Assembly (NCBI GenBank): GCA_036721855.1
Contig: DAIMKF010000008.1
Coordinates: 5,013 to 69,012 of the forward strand
Length of the DNA stretch: 64,000 bases
Source: JAHDNZ01 sp036721855
GTDB lineage: Bacteria > Bacillota > DTU065
Direction of reading: 5' to 3'
Shown: positions 17,471-26,308 of the stretch, piece after piece
Layout: every line of letters begins with the position of its first letter
How positions within the stretch are numbered: position 1 is the first letter of the stretch
Translations under genes and position numbers: made by a program
Notes under the pieces: generated by a model
The model's database searches: none
The model's input: only the letters and a program-made list of their open reading frames with translations
Told to the model about the DNA's origin: nothing

Positions 17471-19144
17471 ATGAACTGGAAATACCTAATTATCATGGTT
17501 TTGATTTGTTTTGGTCAAAATCAAGCAATAGCTCAAAAGATAGAACCAATCAATTTAGCTCAAGGAAGGCCATATAATATTACCGCCACTTGGCCTGATC
17601 CGCTTTTTACCAAATTTGAGGAGCACTATCCGGATACCAACCAGGTTGAATTAACCGATGGTTATCTGGGAGAGGTACGTTATCAAGATTCAGCTTGGCA
17701 AGCTTTTCTGCGCCAGGGTAAGCGGATTATTGAAATAGATTTAGGTGAAATTCAGACTATTAACCAGATTCAAGGAAGATTCCTTCAGATGCATTCAGCA
17801 GGTGTATATGTACCGCGCTATATAGATTACTCTCTTTCTTTAGATGGGAAAGATTGGTTTAAGGTAGGGCATAAAGAGACTCAAGTTGGTCCTTGGAACA
17901 GAGAAAACCAAGTTGAGGTAATCAACCTTAAAAACCTTAAGCATCTAGCTCGCTGGGTAAAGCTAGAGTTTGAGGTGGATGGGAATGTCTTTATGGATGA
18001 AATTGAGGTTTGGGGATGGTTGGGAATAGTCGAAGCGGCTAAGACATTAGATCCTATTAAAGGTCTCTTAGAACTAACTCATGAAAATCCGGAAAGTAAA
18101 AAAGGTGTGCTTAAAGCAGGGTCTAAACAGGCAGCAGGGGCCTGTCACATAGCACTTTTAACCTATGCTTATCCCCCCAACCCACAAGATGGTATTTGGT
18201 ATTCGTTAGAATACCTACCTTATATTACTTATATTTCAGAAGAAGCAGTTCCAATAGATTGGATGTTTGACACAGTTTTACTTTGCCCGCAGGGTACAAC
18301 TCCTTCAGGTAGGAATCTAAATGCTACTAAGGTTTCAGAGGCAGCTACCATTGATGACTGGAAGTGGTACTTAGAAGAAACATTTAGACCCAACCAGCAA
18401 ATATCGGCTCTAAATCAAGCAGTTGGAATAGGTCAAAAGTTGTTAAATGAGCCCGATAAAAAGATCAAGGTAATTCTAACCCTGATTAACCCCTCACCCC
18501 TACAACAAAAATTTGGTTCATTAAAGGTTAGCGGAGAAAGCCTAAATTTTGATTGGAACCAGATCGGAATAGAACAATCTCTTAAAAACCGTCTATCAGC
18601 TATAGAGTGGCTAATGGATGAATTATTAACTAGCTGGGAAGCTGAAAATCCTGAAAATTTAGAACTCATTGGTTTTTACTGGCAACCAGAGGCGATTCGT
18701 TTTCAATTTAGTCCCAAGGAAGATATCTTTATTAACAAGGTTGCAGATCTCGTACACAAACGAGGTTATAAATTGTTTTGGATTCCTTTTTATGGAGCTG
18801 AAGGCTCATATAATTGGCAACAATATGGTTTTGATGTAGCTATTCTTCAACCTAACTATATGTTCTCTGAGGTTGGGGAAGAAAGACTTAAATTAGCCTT
18901 TGAGATAGCATCTTCTTTAGGTATGGGCGTAGAAATTGAAAAACATTGGGTAGATGGAAAGAGAGAGAGAGAAATTTGGCAAAACTATTTAATATATGGA
19001 GTCAAATATGGTTATAGCGACGCTGTATGTGCTTATTACCAGGGATTTAAAGATCTTGAACGTGCGGCACTGAATTATAATACCCGTTTTCTCTACTATG
19101 AATCAGTCTATCAGTTTATCAAAGGAAAATACCAATTAAAATAA
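17471..19144 (+). CDS. Exported DUF4855 protein with N-terminal discoidin-like domain
   Basis: 557 residues. A signal peptide (MNWKYLIIMVLICFGQNQAIAQ) is followed by an F5/8-type-C-like beta-sandwich (residues about 30-190: QVELTDGYLGEVRYQDSAWQ, IEIDLGEIQTINQIQGRF, ARWVKLEFEVDG) and then a DUF4855 domain (CHIALLTYAYPP, WMFDTVLLCPQG, GFYWQPEAIRF). DUF4855 proteins are secreted, carbohydrate-associated proteins with a TIM-barrel-like C-terminal half; activity is unproven. ATG preceded by GGGAGGAAA. Neighbours include a lipoprotein and sugar-binding proteins. Confidence 0.82.
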   Translation: MNWKYLIIMVLICFGQNQAIAQKIEPINLAQGRPYNITATWPDPLFTKFEEHYPDTNQVELTDGYLGEVRYQDSAWQAFLRQGKRIIEIDLGEIQTINQIQGRFLQMHSAGVYVPRYIDYSLSLDGKDWFKVGHKETQVGPWNRENQVEVINLKNLKHLARWVKLEFEVDGNVFMDEIEVWGWLGIVEAAKTLDPIKGLLELTHENPESKKGVLKAGSKQAAGACHIALLTYAYPPNPQDGIWYSLEYLPYITYISEEAVPIDWMFDTVLLCPQGTTPSGRNLNATKVSEAATIDDWKWYLEETFRPNQQISALNQAVGIGQKLLNEPDKKIKVILTLINPSPLQQKFGSLKVSGESLNFDWNQIGIEQSLKNRLSAIEWLMDELLTSWEAENPENLELIGFYWQPEAIRFQFSPKEDIFINKVADLVHKRGYKLFWIPFYGAEGSYNWQQYGFDVAILQPNYMFSEVGEERLKLAFEIASSLGMGVEIEKHWVDGKREREIWQNYLIYGVKYGYSDAVCAYYQGFKDLERAALNYNTRFLYYESVYQFIKGKYQLK

Positions 19145-19456
19145 TCTTGGTAATCGTTTGGTTTTGGTCTTAAATAGTGTTAATAAGCACTCCTGCTCTT
19201 GCTACAGAAAGTTATGTTTTAAATAAACATAAAACGATGTTAGTTTATGGCCGGCAAAACCCTAGTGGCTGTTTAATCAAGCCCACTGTTTAATACAGAA
19301 AAACCCTATAGGTGGACTTTTTATTTTGTGTCCACTCTATAGGGTACATGTATATCAGTTGGAGGTGCCTTTTTAGTGTGTCACATATACGATTAAGCGT
19401 TGGTATTCCGGTAACCTAAAGGTTGCAGTTTTATCCTCTTATCTTTCCCAAAGCAC
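19145..19456. other. Convergent intergenic region with inverted repeats
   Basis: 312 bases between the DUF4855 gene and the convergent lipoprotein gene, longer than the usual terminator gap here. It holds a 9-bp stem at about 19212-19232 (TTATGTTTA-type arms) and a 15-bp nearly perfect stem at 19303-19345. No reading frame or known RNA family is recognised. Confidence 0.4.
19303..19345. terminator. Imperfect 15-bp inverted repeat, probable terminator
   Basis: ACCCTATAGGTGGAC (19303-19317) pairs with GTCCACTCTATAGGGT (19330-19345) with one bulged base and a T-rich 12-base loop. There is no following T-run, so it is a weak terminator candidate or the remnant of a small mobile repeat. Confidence 0.4.
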
Positions 19457-20437
19457 TCATTTATTAAGAAGGTACTGTATTATATTAACAGCTAAATGAC
19501 GAAAATCATCATTTGTAGTGTTATCAGGATGCCAAAACCAAGCATTACAGTAAATAGCAGCTTCTGTCTCTACTAAAGCCACATTGAGACCTTCTTCGCG
19601 CATTGGATTTAATGAATTATTAAGCCAGATACCAATCGGTTTACCATTTCCAAGCCACTGACAGATCAACTGATCAGCAGTAACGAGTTTAATTTCCTCC
19701 GGAAGGTCTTTCCAAACCGAATGATTGTTTAGATCCTCGGGCTTGCCAATAAAGACACCACCTGTACCTATCCAGCTACTATATTTCATATCATAGATCT
19801 CTTCTAGTTGGAAGTTGCCATCTCCGACTCTCTGATTGGCTGCATCGCGGAATGAAGATTGATAGGTACCAAAGACTTTTAACTTACCAGAGGCAGCTAA
19901 ATTCAAAACCACATCAGCTGCGCTAGTATCCATTTTGCGATTGCCGGGAAGAACCAAAAGTTTGTAATTGCTAAGCTTATTACTGTTAGCCAAGTCAGCG
20001 TCGGAAACAATATCAAATTCGATCTTTGCTTCGTTAAAGACATCAAAGATACCATCCATCATGGCCTCGTATGGCCAGCCTAATTGAGTATAAAAGTCGT
20101 TAGTTAATTCGCTATCCAAAATAGCAACTTTAGTAGGTATTGATTTAAAAACAGCTTTAACATATTTTGTTTTATCCATTTTGATACTGGTTTTCAAGTT
20201 TTCACCTGATAAGTCGCCTTCCCATTTTAAAAAGGCCCAACCTTCTTTTGGTAATGCTTCCAATTGTATAACGGTATCTTTCTTATAACCTTTGTTCTTA
20301 TCATCAGGGGTTATTTTTACAGTTCCCTGACCATCAATTGAAATGTTTAGGAAAACGTTTGAGGAAAGAAAACATCCACTTACTGACAACAATAATACTA
20401 AAAGCAATAGATATAATATCCAAGGCTGTCTATTCAT
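19457..20437 (-). CDS. Lipoprotein with InlB B-repeat-like domain and amidotransferase-like fold
   Basis: 326 residues. Lipoprotein signal with lipobox LSVSGC at residues 17-22. Residues 30-95 form a divergent InlB B-repeat/Listeria-Bacteroides-type module (GTVKITPDDKNKGYKKDTVIQLEALPKEGWAFLKWEG, AVF). The rest (KVAILDSEL, YKLLVLPGNRKMD, KVFGTYQSS) resembles a class I glutamine-amidotransferase/ThuA-like alpha/beta domain but without an evident catalytic triad. Probably a surface-anchored carbohydrate-related protein; function unknown. Upstream on its own strand is a long leader. Confidence 0.7.
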   Translation of the reverse strand: MNRQPWILYLLLLVLLLSVSGCFLSSNVFLNISIDGQGTVKITPDDKNKGYKKDTVIQLEALPKEGWAFLKWEGDLSGENLKTSIKMDKTKYVKAVFKSIPTKVAILDSELTNDFYTQLGWPYEAMMDGIFDVFNEAKIEFDIVSDADLANSNKLSNYKLLVLPGNRKMDTSAADVVLNLAASGKLKVFGTYQSSFRDAANQRVGDGNFQLEEIYDMKYSSWIGTGGVFIGKPEDLNNHSVWKDLPEEIKLVTADQLICQWLGNGKPIGIWLNNSLNPMREEGLNVALVETEAAIYCNAWFWHPDNTTNDDFRHLAVNIIQYLLNK

Positions 20438-21100
20438 TGAAACTCCTCCTAAAAAAGTTATTGGATATTTCGAGAACCTTAAAGGAAGCGTCTAAATCAA
20501 TACTCTCGTAAAGAGAAGGTTGATGCACAGCTACAAACCAGCTCTGGAGATTGATATTAAGTATGGCTTCGTAAAAGACAGTAGGAGATTTCCTTTCTTG
20601 AGTATTAATATCAGAAAAAAATAACTATTCTTAGTTAGCATATAAGGGTACCGAGAAAATGCTAAACAACTCAAAAAACGCAATTAAATGCAGAAAGATT
20701 TAATGATTACTATATTATATTTAGCTTGAGAAAGAAAAAGACTTCTTAAGAAGATAGAAAACAGAGGTATCTAGATGTTACTAAAAGCTTAGTGTTGATA
20801 GTTATGGACTTAAGCACTTATTTTTATATTAAAATAGTGCTAGGGGAATACAGAATAACCCGAAAACCCTTATATTTTTTAGAGAAAACACAGTACAATC
20901 TTTCTAGCATACAAGTGACACTGGATTTTACACTGCCTTTTTCTGGTAAACTACAAGCAGTTAATTAAATCCCCAGGCCTAAATCGAAGCATCAGAATTT
21001 GTTTAGGAGTGTAAGGGAGAATGTTAACCGGGTTGAGCCTCTTAAATAAATAAAAAAGTTCTCTATTCGGAGAGACTAAGCTTTATAGGAGGTTCACAGG
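20438..21100. other. 660-base divergent intergenic region, no gene
   Basis: Between the lipoprotein gene (minus) and the 2H phosphoesterase (plus). The part next to the lipoprotein has complementary segments (AATACTC near 20500 and GAGTATT near 20600), so its leader may fold. The right half is AT-rich with stop codons in all frames. No known RNA class, promoter or repeat is clear. Confidence 0.4.
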
Positions 21101-21697
21101 ATGGATACACGTTTATTTATTGTAGGTCTTTGTCAAGGAGAAATAATTAATAAAGCGTTACTTATGCAAAGACTCTTGTCAGAGAAATACAAAATCTATA
21201 AAAAAAGACTCCCACCGTTGCATATTACTTTTGAGGTAGTGGAGGCACCAGAAAAACAACTAATAGCTAAAATAAAAGACGCTATTTATCAGGCCTCCCT
21301 TAATATCAATTCGTTTCCGATTAGAACCAATGGATTTGCCTGTTTCCCCCCACCTTATAAATCGGTCGGTTTGTTGATTGAAAAGGATGAAGAGTTGGAA
21401 TCTGCCGCCGGAATAATCAAAAAGCAGCTAAATAGGGCAGGTGTCTACACAACTAATCCCTTTGGTAGGAACAGGGTTTTCCATCTAACTATAGTTAATA
21501 CCTTTTTAGCTGATCGGAAATGGAGTGAAGATGAATTTCTTGAAGTTTGTCATGTGGTAGATAAAATTCCACTAGATTTACGAGGTTTGGTGTTTCAACT
21601 CGCTCTTTGGCATCCTACTAAGGTGAAAGAGGCAATGAGTGAAGGTACATTTCCACTTCAAGATAGAAAAATTGTATCAGTTAATCTTGAAACTTAA
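21101..21697 (+). CDS. 2H phosphoesterase / 2'-5' RNA ligase-like protein
   Basis: 198 residues with the two His-x-Thr motifs of the 2H superfamily, LHITFE (about residue 40) and FHLTIVN (about 127). Members hydrolyse or transfer 2',3'-cyclic phosphates on RNA or small nucleotides. AGGAGG lies nine bases before the ATG. It stands alone, followed by the sugar-binding protein gene after 190 bases. Substrate unknown. Confidence 0.82.
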   Translation: MDTRLFIVGLCQGEIINKALLMQRLLSEKYKIYKKRLPPLHITFEVVEAPEKQLIAKIKDAIYQASLNINSFPIRTNGFACFPPPYKSVGLLIEKDEELESAAGIIKKQLNRAGVYTTNPFGRNRVFHLTIVNTFLADRKWSEDEFLEVCHVVDKIPLDLRGLVFQLALWHPTKVKEAMSEGTFPLQDRKIVSVNLET

Positions 21698-21885
21698 AAA
21701 AGTTCTTTGGTAAAAATTACTAGTCGCTCTAATTACAAAAAAACGGTTGCTTTTCCAGGTCACAAAAAATCTTCTTGGTTTAGTTTGGTTTTAGTTATTA
21801 ATTTAGAAGGGAAAGAGTGTTGCTATACATAATTAACTTTATGATGAACAATTTTACTATGAAAGACTTTTTAGGGGGGTTTGGT

Positions 21886-23169
21886 ATGCGTAAAGCTACT
21901 TTACTACTAGTTATTGTTTTGCTATTTGGAGTGTTAGCATCAGCAGTGGAGATAACTGCTTGGGTTACCTATGGAGGAGTTATGGGTAATATTCTCAAGG
22001 AAATGATTGACAAAGACTTTTCTCCTAAAACGGGTATAAAGGTTAGATACGAACCTTATATGGTTGATGCTGCTTTTTTTCAAAAAGCATTGTTAGCTAT
22101 AGCTACAGGTGACGCACCTGATGTTATGACACTAGGAGCAGGACAGGTTGTTGATCTTGCCTTGCGTGGAGCAATTGAGGATCTTAATTCTTTTCCCGAT
22201 TATAATAAAGCTGTTGCAGATATTTATCCTGGGGCACTAAGAACATTAACATTTAAAGATCATGTTTTTGGCTTGCCTTTTGAACTAGGATGGACAATTT
22301 CATTTTATAGGTCGGATATTTTTAATGAATTAGGACTAAATCCTCCTAATACTTGGGATGAACTCAAAAAAATAATTCCCAAGATTCAAGCACAGGGGAA
22401 ATCCATGTATCTTTCAACAATTGGCAACACACCAGATGGTCATGTACGTGCGTTTTTCCCATTTATCTACCAAAGAAACCAGGATATCTTTACAGAAGAT
22501 GGTCTACGTTCTAATTTAGATTCTCAAGCAGCATTAGAGGCTTTTAGAGAGTTTACATCTTTTTATACTGAGTATAAATCACCTCTTGAGTTACCTGAAA
22601 TTGAAGCCTTTAGCAATGGAGATACACCTTATATGGTATCCCTCAATTGGCTTTATTCAAGATTTATCCTTGGTAAACCACAGCTAAAAGGTAAGTGGGG
22701 TATTACACAGGCACCTGGAACAGTTGATGCTAAAGGTAAGATAAATAGGAATGTGCCGTTATCTTCCTTTGCTTTTGCCATGCCGGTAAATAAAAACCAG
22801 GAAAAACGTCAAGCAGCTTGGGAATTCTTAAAATGGATCGCTTCAGATGCAGTTCAAAAAGAGTTCCAAAAGAGAATCTATGATTCACCGGAAGAATGGA
22901 TTTTAGTTTTTGGGACTAAAGGAACAGCCAACTCTGAGGTGTTTGACGAAAAGGATCGTAAAGTAATTGATGCTACATTAAAAGAAGCAATTGGTCCAAA
23001 AGCTGTTGTAGGTGGTTACCAGACCTATCGTTACCTTAGCTTTGCCTTTTCAAAAGTAGTCATGCAAAAAGAAGATCATAAAAAAGCTCTCTTAGAGGCA
23101 GCTAAAGATTCTAATAATGAGTTGATTAAAAAGCAAAAAGAGTTCGAGCGTTTTGTCAAAAAACTTTAA
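21886..23169 (+). CDS. ABC transporter extracellular sugar-binding protein (family 1)
   Basis: 427 residues. Cleaved signal peptide MRKATLLLVIVLLFGVLASA, then the family 1 solute-binding fold: DFSPKTGIKVRYEP, ALLAIATGDAPDVMTLGAGQ, HVFGLPFELGWTISFYRSDIF, AAWEFLKWIASDAVQKEF. ATG at 21886 follows AGGGGGG; the longer upstream frame would put a soluble stretch before the signal peptide. No permease or ATPase gene is near, so it must serve a transporter encoded elsewhere. A paralogue lies at 27540. Probable ligand: an oligosaccharide. Confidence 0.88.
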   Translation: MRKATLLLVIVLLFGVLASAVEITAWVTYGGVMGNILKEMIDKDFSPKTGIKVRYEPYMVDAAFFQKALLAIATGDAPDVMTLGAGQVVDLALRGAIEDLNSFPDYNKAVADIYPGALRTLTFKDHVFGLPFELGWTISFYRSDIFNELGLNPPNTWDELKKIIPKIQAQGKSMYLSTIGNTPDGHVRAFFPFIYQRNQDIFTEDGLRSNLDSQAALEAFREFTSFYTEYKSPLELPEIEAFSNGDTPYMVSLNWLYSRFILGKPQLKGKWGITQAPGTVDAKGKINRNVPLSSFAFAMPVNKNQEKRQAAWEFLKWIASDAVQKEFQKRIYDSPEEWILVFGTKGTANSEVFDEKDRKVIDATLKEAIGPKAVVGGYQTYRYLSFAFSKVVMQKEDHKKALLEAAKDSNNELIKKQKEFERFVKKL

Positions 23170-23272
23170 GGAATCCGATTAAACTTTTGCTTTATCTCAA
23201 ACTAAGAAAGTGCATGTACTAAATTAATTGGATCAAACCTTTACAAAGGGTATCCGAAAATAATCTGGATCT

Positions 23273-23310
23273 AAAAGAACGAGAAGCCAATTACTTCTCG
23301 TTCTTTTTTA
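23273..23310 (+). terminator. Terminator after the sugar-binding protein gene
   Basis: 14-bp perfect stem (23273-23286 with 23294-23307), seven-base loop, T-run at the end. Confidence 0.85.
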
Positions 23311-23453
23311 GGCAAAACAGTAAAATGGTTATAAATATTCAGTTGTAATTAGGTAAGAATCTGTCTTTATTTAGGCAGTGTATTCTTCTAAGAAGAGCTT
23401 TTAATATATAGGCACAGTAAATACAATAAAGGCTGAGATACTCAGTTGCTGAC

Positions 23454-24065
23454 TCATATTAAAAATGAGGCTAACAACTGCAAGACAAACGGGACAAACA
23501 TTGAAAGGACAGCTCCGGAAATAAAAGCAGCTAGTGCTGTTTTAGGACCTGCGACTTTTAAGATAACAGGCAGAGTACTATCCATTGTAGTTGCTCCACC
23601 GGCAGCAAAGGTTAGTGGCTTTATTCCTCCTTTTTCCAAGTTGCTTTTGGCCAATAGAGGTGCCAGAAAAAAGGTGCCTAATTCACGGAAAAGATTAGTC
23701 AAAAAGGCAACTGTTCCTAGTTCCGGTGAAACCAGTTTGCCAAGGAGTGGACCGGAGAGGCTATACCAGCCAAAAGCTGAGGCACAAGTTAAGCTAGGCA
23801 GCCAACCGAGCGGTAAAAATAGACCGGCAAAAAGTGCGCCGGATAAAGAACCTACACCGATCAGCATAGGATAGATAAGCAGAGAAAAACCTTCCTTTTT
23901 AATCTGTTTAAAAAGCTCTCTATCTTGTCCAAAATCAAAACCGACAAAAAACATCATTAGTAGCAGAGAGATTGTCACTAAATGGTCTATGGTATAACTA
24001 AAATCAGGATAGATATAACCAAATAAGATCCCCAAAAGCACAGTAATAATTATTTTAATTGTCAT
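23454..24065 (-). CDS. LysO-type amino acid exporter, C-terminal chain
   Basis: 203 residues, about six membrane segments, matching the Lys_export (DUF340) family: LLLMMFFVGFDFGQDRELF, CASAFGWYSLSGPLLGK, LTNLFRELGTFFLAPLLA, GGATTMDSTLPVILKVAG. E. coli LysO (YbjE), a lysine exporter, is one chain of about 300 residues; here the same protein is split in two genes, this one starting inside the other by 11 bases. ATG preceded by AGGAGGGA. Substrate lysine is inferred from the family. Confidence 0.82.
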   Translation of the reverse strand: MTIKIIITVLLGILFGYIYPDFSYTIDHLVTISLLLMMFFVGFDFGQDRELFKQIKKEGFSLLIYPMLIGVGSLSGALFAGLFLPLGWLPSLTCASAFGWYSLSGPLLGKLVSPELGTVAFLTNLFRELGTFFLAPLLAKSNLEKGGIKPLTFAAGGATTMDSTLPVILKVAGPKTALAAFISGAVLSMFVPFVLQLLASFLI

Positions 24066-24330
24066 TTAGATCCCTCCTAAGGAGGTAGAGCTTAACTGCT
24101 AAAAGGCTACCGGCAACTGTAGCTACACAAAGGATGAAAGCTTGGATTCCCAAGGATTTAAGCATGTGAAGAAGTTCCTTGTTGGCGCCAATACCATATC
24201 CTAGTGAAAAAAGCATAAGTAAAAGAATCCCCCAAGAGATGCGACTAGTATCTTTCTTTGGTAACTTAAAAATATTACCGGCCAGGAAACCAAGACCAAG
24301 AAAGAGAAAACAAAGCAGCAAAAAATGCAT
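24055..24330 (-). CDS. LysO-type amino acid exporter, N-terminal chain
   Basis: 91 residues, three membrane segments, with SWGILLLMLFSLGYGIGANKELL, which is the N-terminal DUF340 unit of LysO. It overlaps the next gene, which carries the remaining segments, so the two chains are probably translated together and assemble. The ATG follows GGTGGTGAAAC. Confidence 0.78.
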   Translation of the reverse strand: MHFLLLCFLFLGLGFLAGNIFKLPKKDTSRISWGILLLMLFSLGYGIGANKELLHMLKSLGIQAFILCVATVAGSLLAVKLYLLRRDLNDN

Positions 24331-24837
24331 CGAGTTTCACCACCATTATTAGTTACTCTTAAAATAACAGTCTTGTACTTTTAAGAGCCAGGTTTTTACT
24401 TACCTTTGGAATTAGTTGAGATAGCATTCTACAGATCAAACATATTTAACATTCAAGGTTTGAATCCTCCAAGAATAAATACAACCAGCAAAAAACCAGG
24501 ATATTATTACTGGAGATGGCTTTAGCTCAAACTAAAATTTTTCTAAGGTGCCGTAAGCTTTCAGAGAATTCACTTTCTGTTAAATCCATGGTAAGTCTTC
24601 TATCGAGTTACTGGAGATTCCAGCCTTTAGAAGTGGGGATATATTTAGCAAAGCATTACTAAAGTAATTACGTAGTTCTAAGTACTCCGGATACCAATAT
24701 TAATCGCAATTTACCGGAATGTTAAAAATAATTTGAACATATAGTAGCAAAACTCTAACTTTTAATAGTTTAACTCACTTTTTATGGTGGTATATTAAAA
24801 CAGCATAATAATTTATTTACAAAGAGAGGGAACTAAG
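24331..24837. other. 500-base divergent intergenic region
   Basis: Lies between the lysO pair (minus) and rubredoxin (plus). AT-rich, no open frame. ATCTCCAGTAA-like words occur twice. I checked for lysine-riboswitch and T-box signatures on the lysO side and found none. A weak TTAACT-17-TATTAA promoter for rubredoxin is seen around 24773-24801. Confidence 0.4.
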
Positions 24838-24999
24838 ATGGAAAAATGGGTTTGTACAATTTGTGGTTATGTCTATGATCCTGAAATTGGTGATCCAGAT
24901 AACGGCATTGCTCCTAAAACAGCATTTGAAGATATTCCAGAAAGCTGGGTCTGCCCTGAGTGTGGTGTAGGTAAGAATTTATTTGAAAAGGAAGATTAA
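24838..24999 (+). CDS. Rubredoxin
   Basis: 53 residues, the classic size. Iron ligands in CTICGY (Cys 6 and 9) and CPECG (Cys 39 and 42), with DPDNGIAPKTAFEDIPESWVCP between. A small electron carrier. The stop is three bases before fprA, so the two are one operon: rubredoxin is the usual electron donor to flavodiiron proteins that reduce oxygen or nitric oxide. AGAGAGGGAAC precedes the ATG. Confidence 0.95.
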   Translation: MEKWVCTICGYVYDPEIGDPDNGIAPKTAFEDIPESWVCPECGVGKNLFEKED

Positions 25000-25002
25000 C
25001 CT

Positions 25003-26184
25003 ATGCAAATAGAAAAGGTTACCCATCGGGTAGACTGGATTGGTGTAGCCGATCCGAAACTGGAAATCTTCGATATTGTGATACCAACCGAGTGGGGAAC
25101 AACTTATAACGCTTATATCATTAGCGCTGAAAAGATAACTTTAGTCGACACAGTCAAAGACGTTTTCGCAGAGTCATACCTAGCCAAAATAAAAGCTAGG
25201 GTTAATTTAGACAGGATTGAGTACTTGGTAGTCAATCACACAGAACCGGATCATTCAGGTTCGATAGCTAAGTTGCTCGAACTTAATCCTAACATCACAA
25301 TTGTAAGCACTAAAGCTGGCAACTTATTTCTAAAAGAACAAGTAAATAAACCTTTTAAGTCTTTAATTATAAATGATGGGGATACATTAAATCTTGGTGA
25401 TATGAATTTAGAGTTTATTGAGGCACCATTCTTGCATTGGCCGGATTCAATGTTTATCTATCTTAAAGAAGAACAAGTTCTCTTTACTTGTGATGCTTTC
25501 GGGTGCCATTTCTGTGATAAAAACGGTAAAATTTTCAATGATGAAATAGTTAATTTTAAAGAAGCTTACCGCTATTATTACGATGAAATAATGTCTCCAT
25601 TTAAGTCATACATTATGGATGCTACAGAGAAAATAATTAATTTACCTGTAAAAATAGTTGCTACCGGCCATGGGCCTATTCTTAGAAAAGAACCTAAAAA
25701 ATATTTTAATTTATATTTAGACTGGAGTCGTCCCCCAAAAAAAAACAAGAAAAAACTGGTTGTGGCTTATATTAGCGCCTATGGTAACACTAGAAAAATA
25801 GCCGAAGCAATTGCTAGTGGTTTTAGCAACTCTGGTGGAGAAGTTGATCTTTTAGATGTTGCTTCGATGGACTTTAGAAAGATGCGCAAGGCATTTGAAG
25901 AAGCTGATGCACTAGCCTTTGGGTCACCAACATTTAATGCCGATGCAGTAGTTCCAATTTGGGTTGCCTTAAGTGCCGTCTCTCCAAAAACCAGTCGAAA
26001 TAAACCAGCTTTAGCTTTTGGTGATTATGGCTGGAGTGGCGAAGGTGTTTTAAACATCGCCGAACGGCTAAAAAGTTTGAAACTTAAATTAGTAGCAGAT
26101 GGATTTAGGGTTAGGTTTACCCCTACAGCTTCGGATTTAAATAAAGCAAAGGAGCTTGGTGAGAGATTATATCACGAAAGTTAA
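25003..26184 (+). CDS. fprA: A-type flavoprotein / flavodiiron oxygen or NO reductase (FprA)
   Basis: 393 residues: a metallo-beta-lactamase-like diiron domain (HTEPDHSGS near residue 80, with further ligands in HWPDSMF, DAFGCHF and the GHGP near 225) followed by a flavodoxin domain beginning VVAYISAYGNTRKIAEAIASG near residue 250. This is class A, lacking a fused rubredoxin, which is supplied by the gene just upstream. It reduces O2 to water and/or NO to N2O and protects anaerobes. GGAAGA in the end of the rubredoxin gene serves as its ribosome site. Confidence 0.93.
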   Translation: MQIEKVTHRVDWIGVADPKLEIFDIVIPTEWGTTYNAYIISAEKITLVDTVKDVFAESYLAKIKARVNLDRIEYLVVNHTEPDHSGSIAKLLELNPNITIVSTKAGNLFLKEQVNKPFKSLIINDGDTLNLGDMNLEFIEAPFLHWPDSMFIYLKEEQVLFTCDAFGCHFCDKNGKIFNDEIVNFKEAYRYYYDEIMSPFKSYIMDATEKIINLPVKIVATGHGPILRKEPKKYFNLYLDWSRPPKKNKKKLVVAYISAYGNTRKIAEAIASGFSNSGGEVDLLDVASMDFRKMRKAFEEADALAFGSPTFNADAVVPIWVALSAVSPKTSRNKPALAFGDYGWSGEGVLNIAERLKSLKLKLVADGFRVRFTPTASDLNKAKELGERLYHES

Positions 26185-26220
26185 ATTTCAGATATTTTTT
26201 AGGTTATAAAAGATAATCCC

Positions 26221-26243
26221 AACCCCCATCCTTGATGGGGGTT
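26221..26243 (+). terminator. Hairpin after fprA
   Basis: 10-bp perfect stem AACCCCCATC / GATGGGGGTT with a three-base loop; only a weak T-rich tail. Confidence 0.7.
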
Positions 26244-26308
26244 AGTTGTATTTATTGGTTGTAAACGTTAAAATATATTTTAGCTAACTCAAGGTGAGGG
26301 GAATAATA

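Noticed and set aside
19241..19290. Cobalamin or c-di-GMP riboswitch suggested by GCCACT- and GGCAAAACC-like words
   Set aside because: Only isolated words match; the ordered conserved core of either class is missing.
23446..23874. 142-codon plus-strand frame opposite the LysO gene
   Set aside because: Shadow of the minus-strand membrane protein; no family features or ribosome site.
24463..24480. T-arm-like GGTTTGAATCCTCC
   Set aside because: No acceptor stem, anticodon arm or CCA can be folded around it; not a tRNA.
24331..24837. Lysine riboswitch or T-box upstream of the lysO pair
   Set aside because: Neither the lysine-aptamer core nor the T-box GGTGG(A)ACC element is present on the minus strand.
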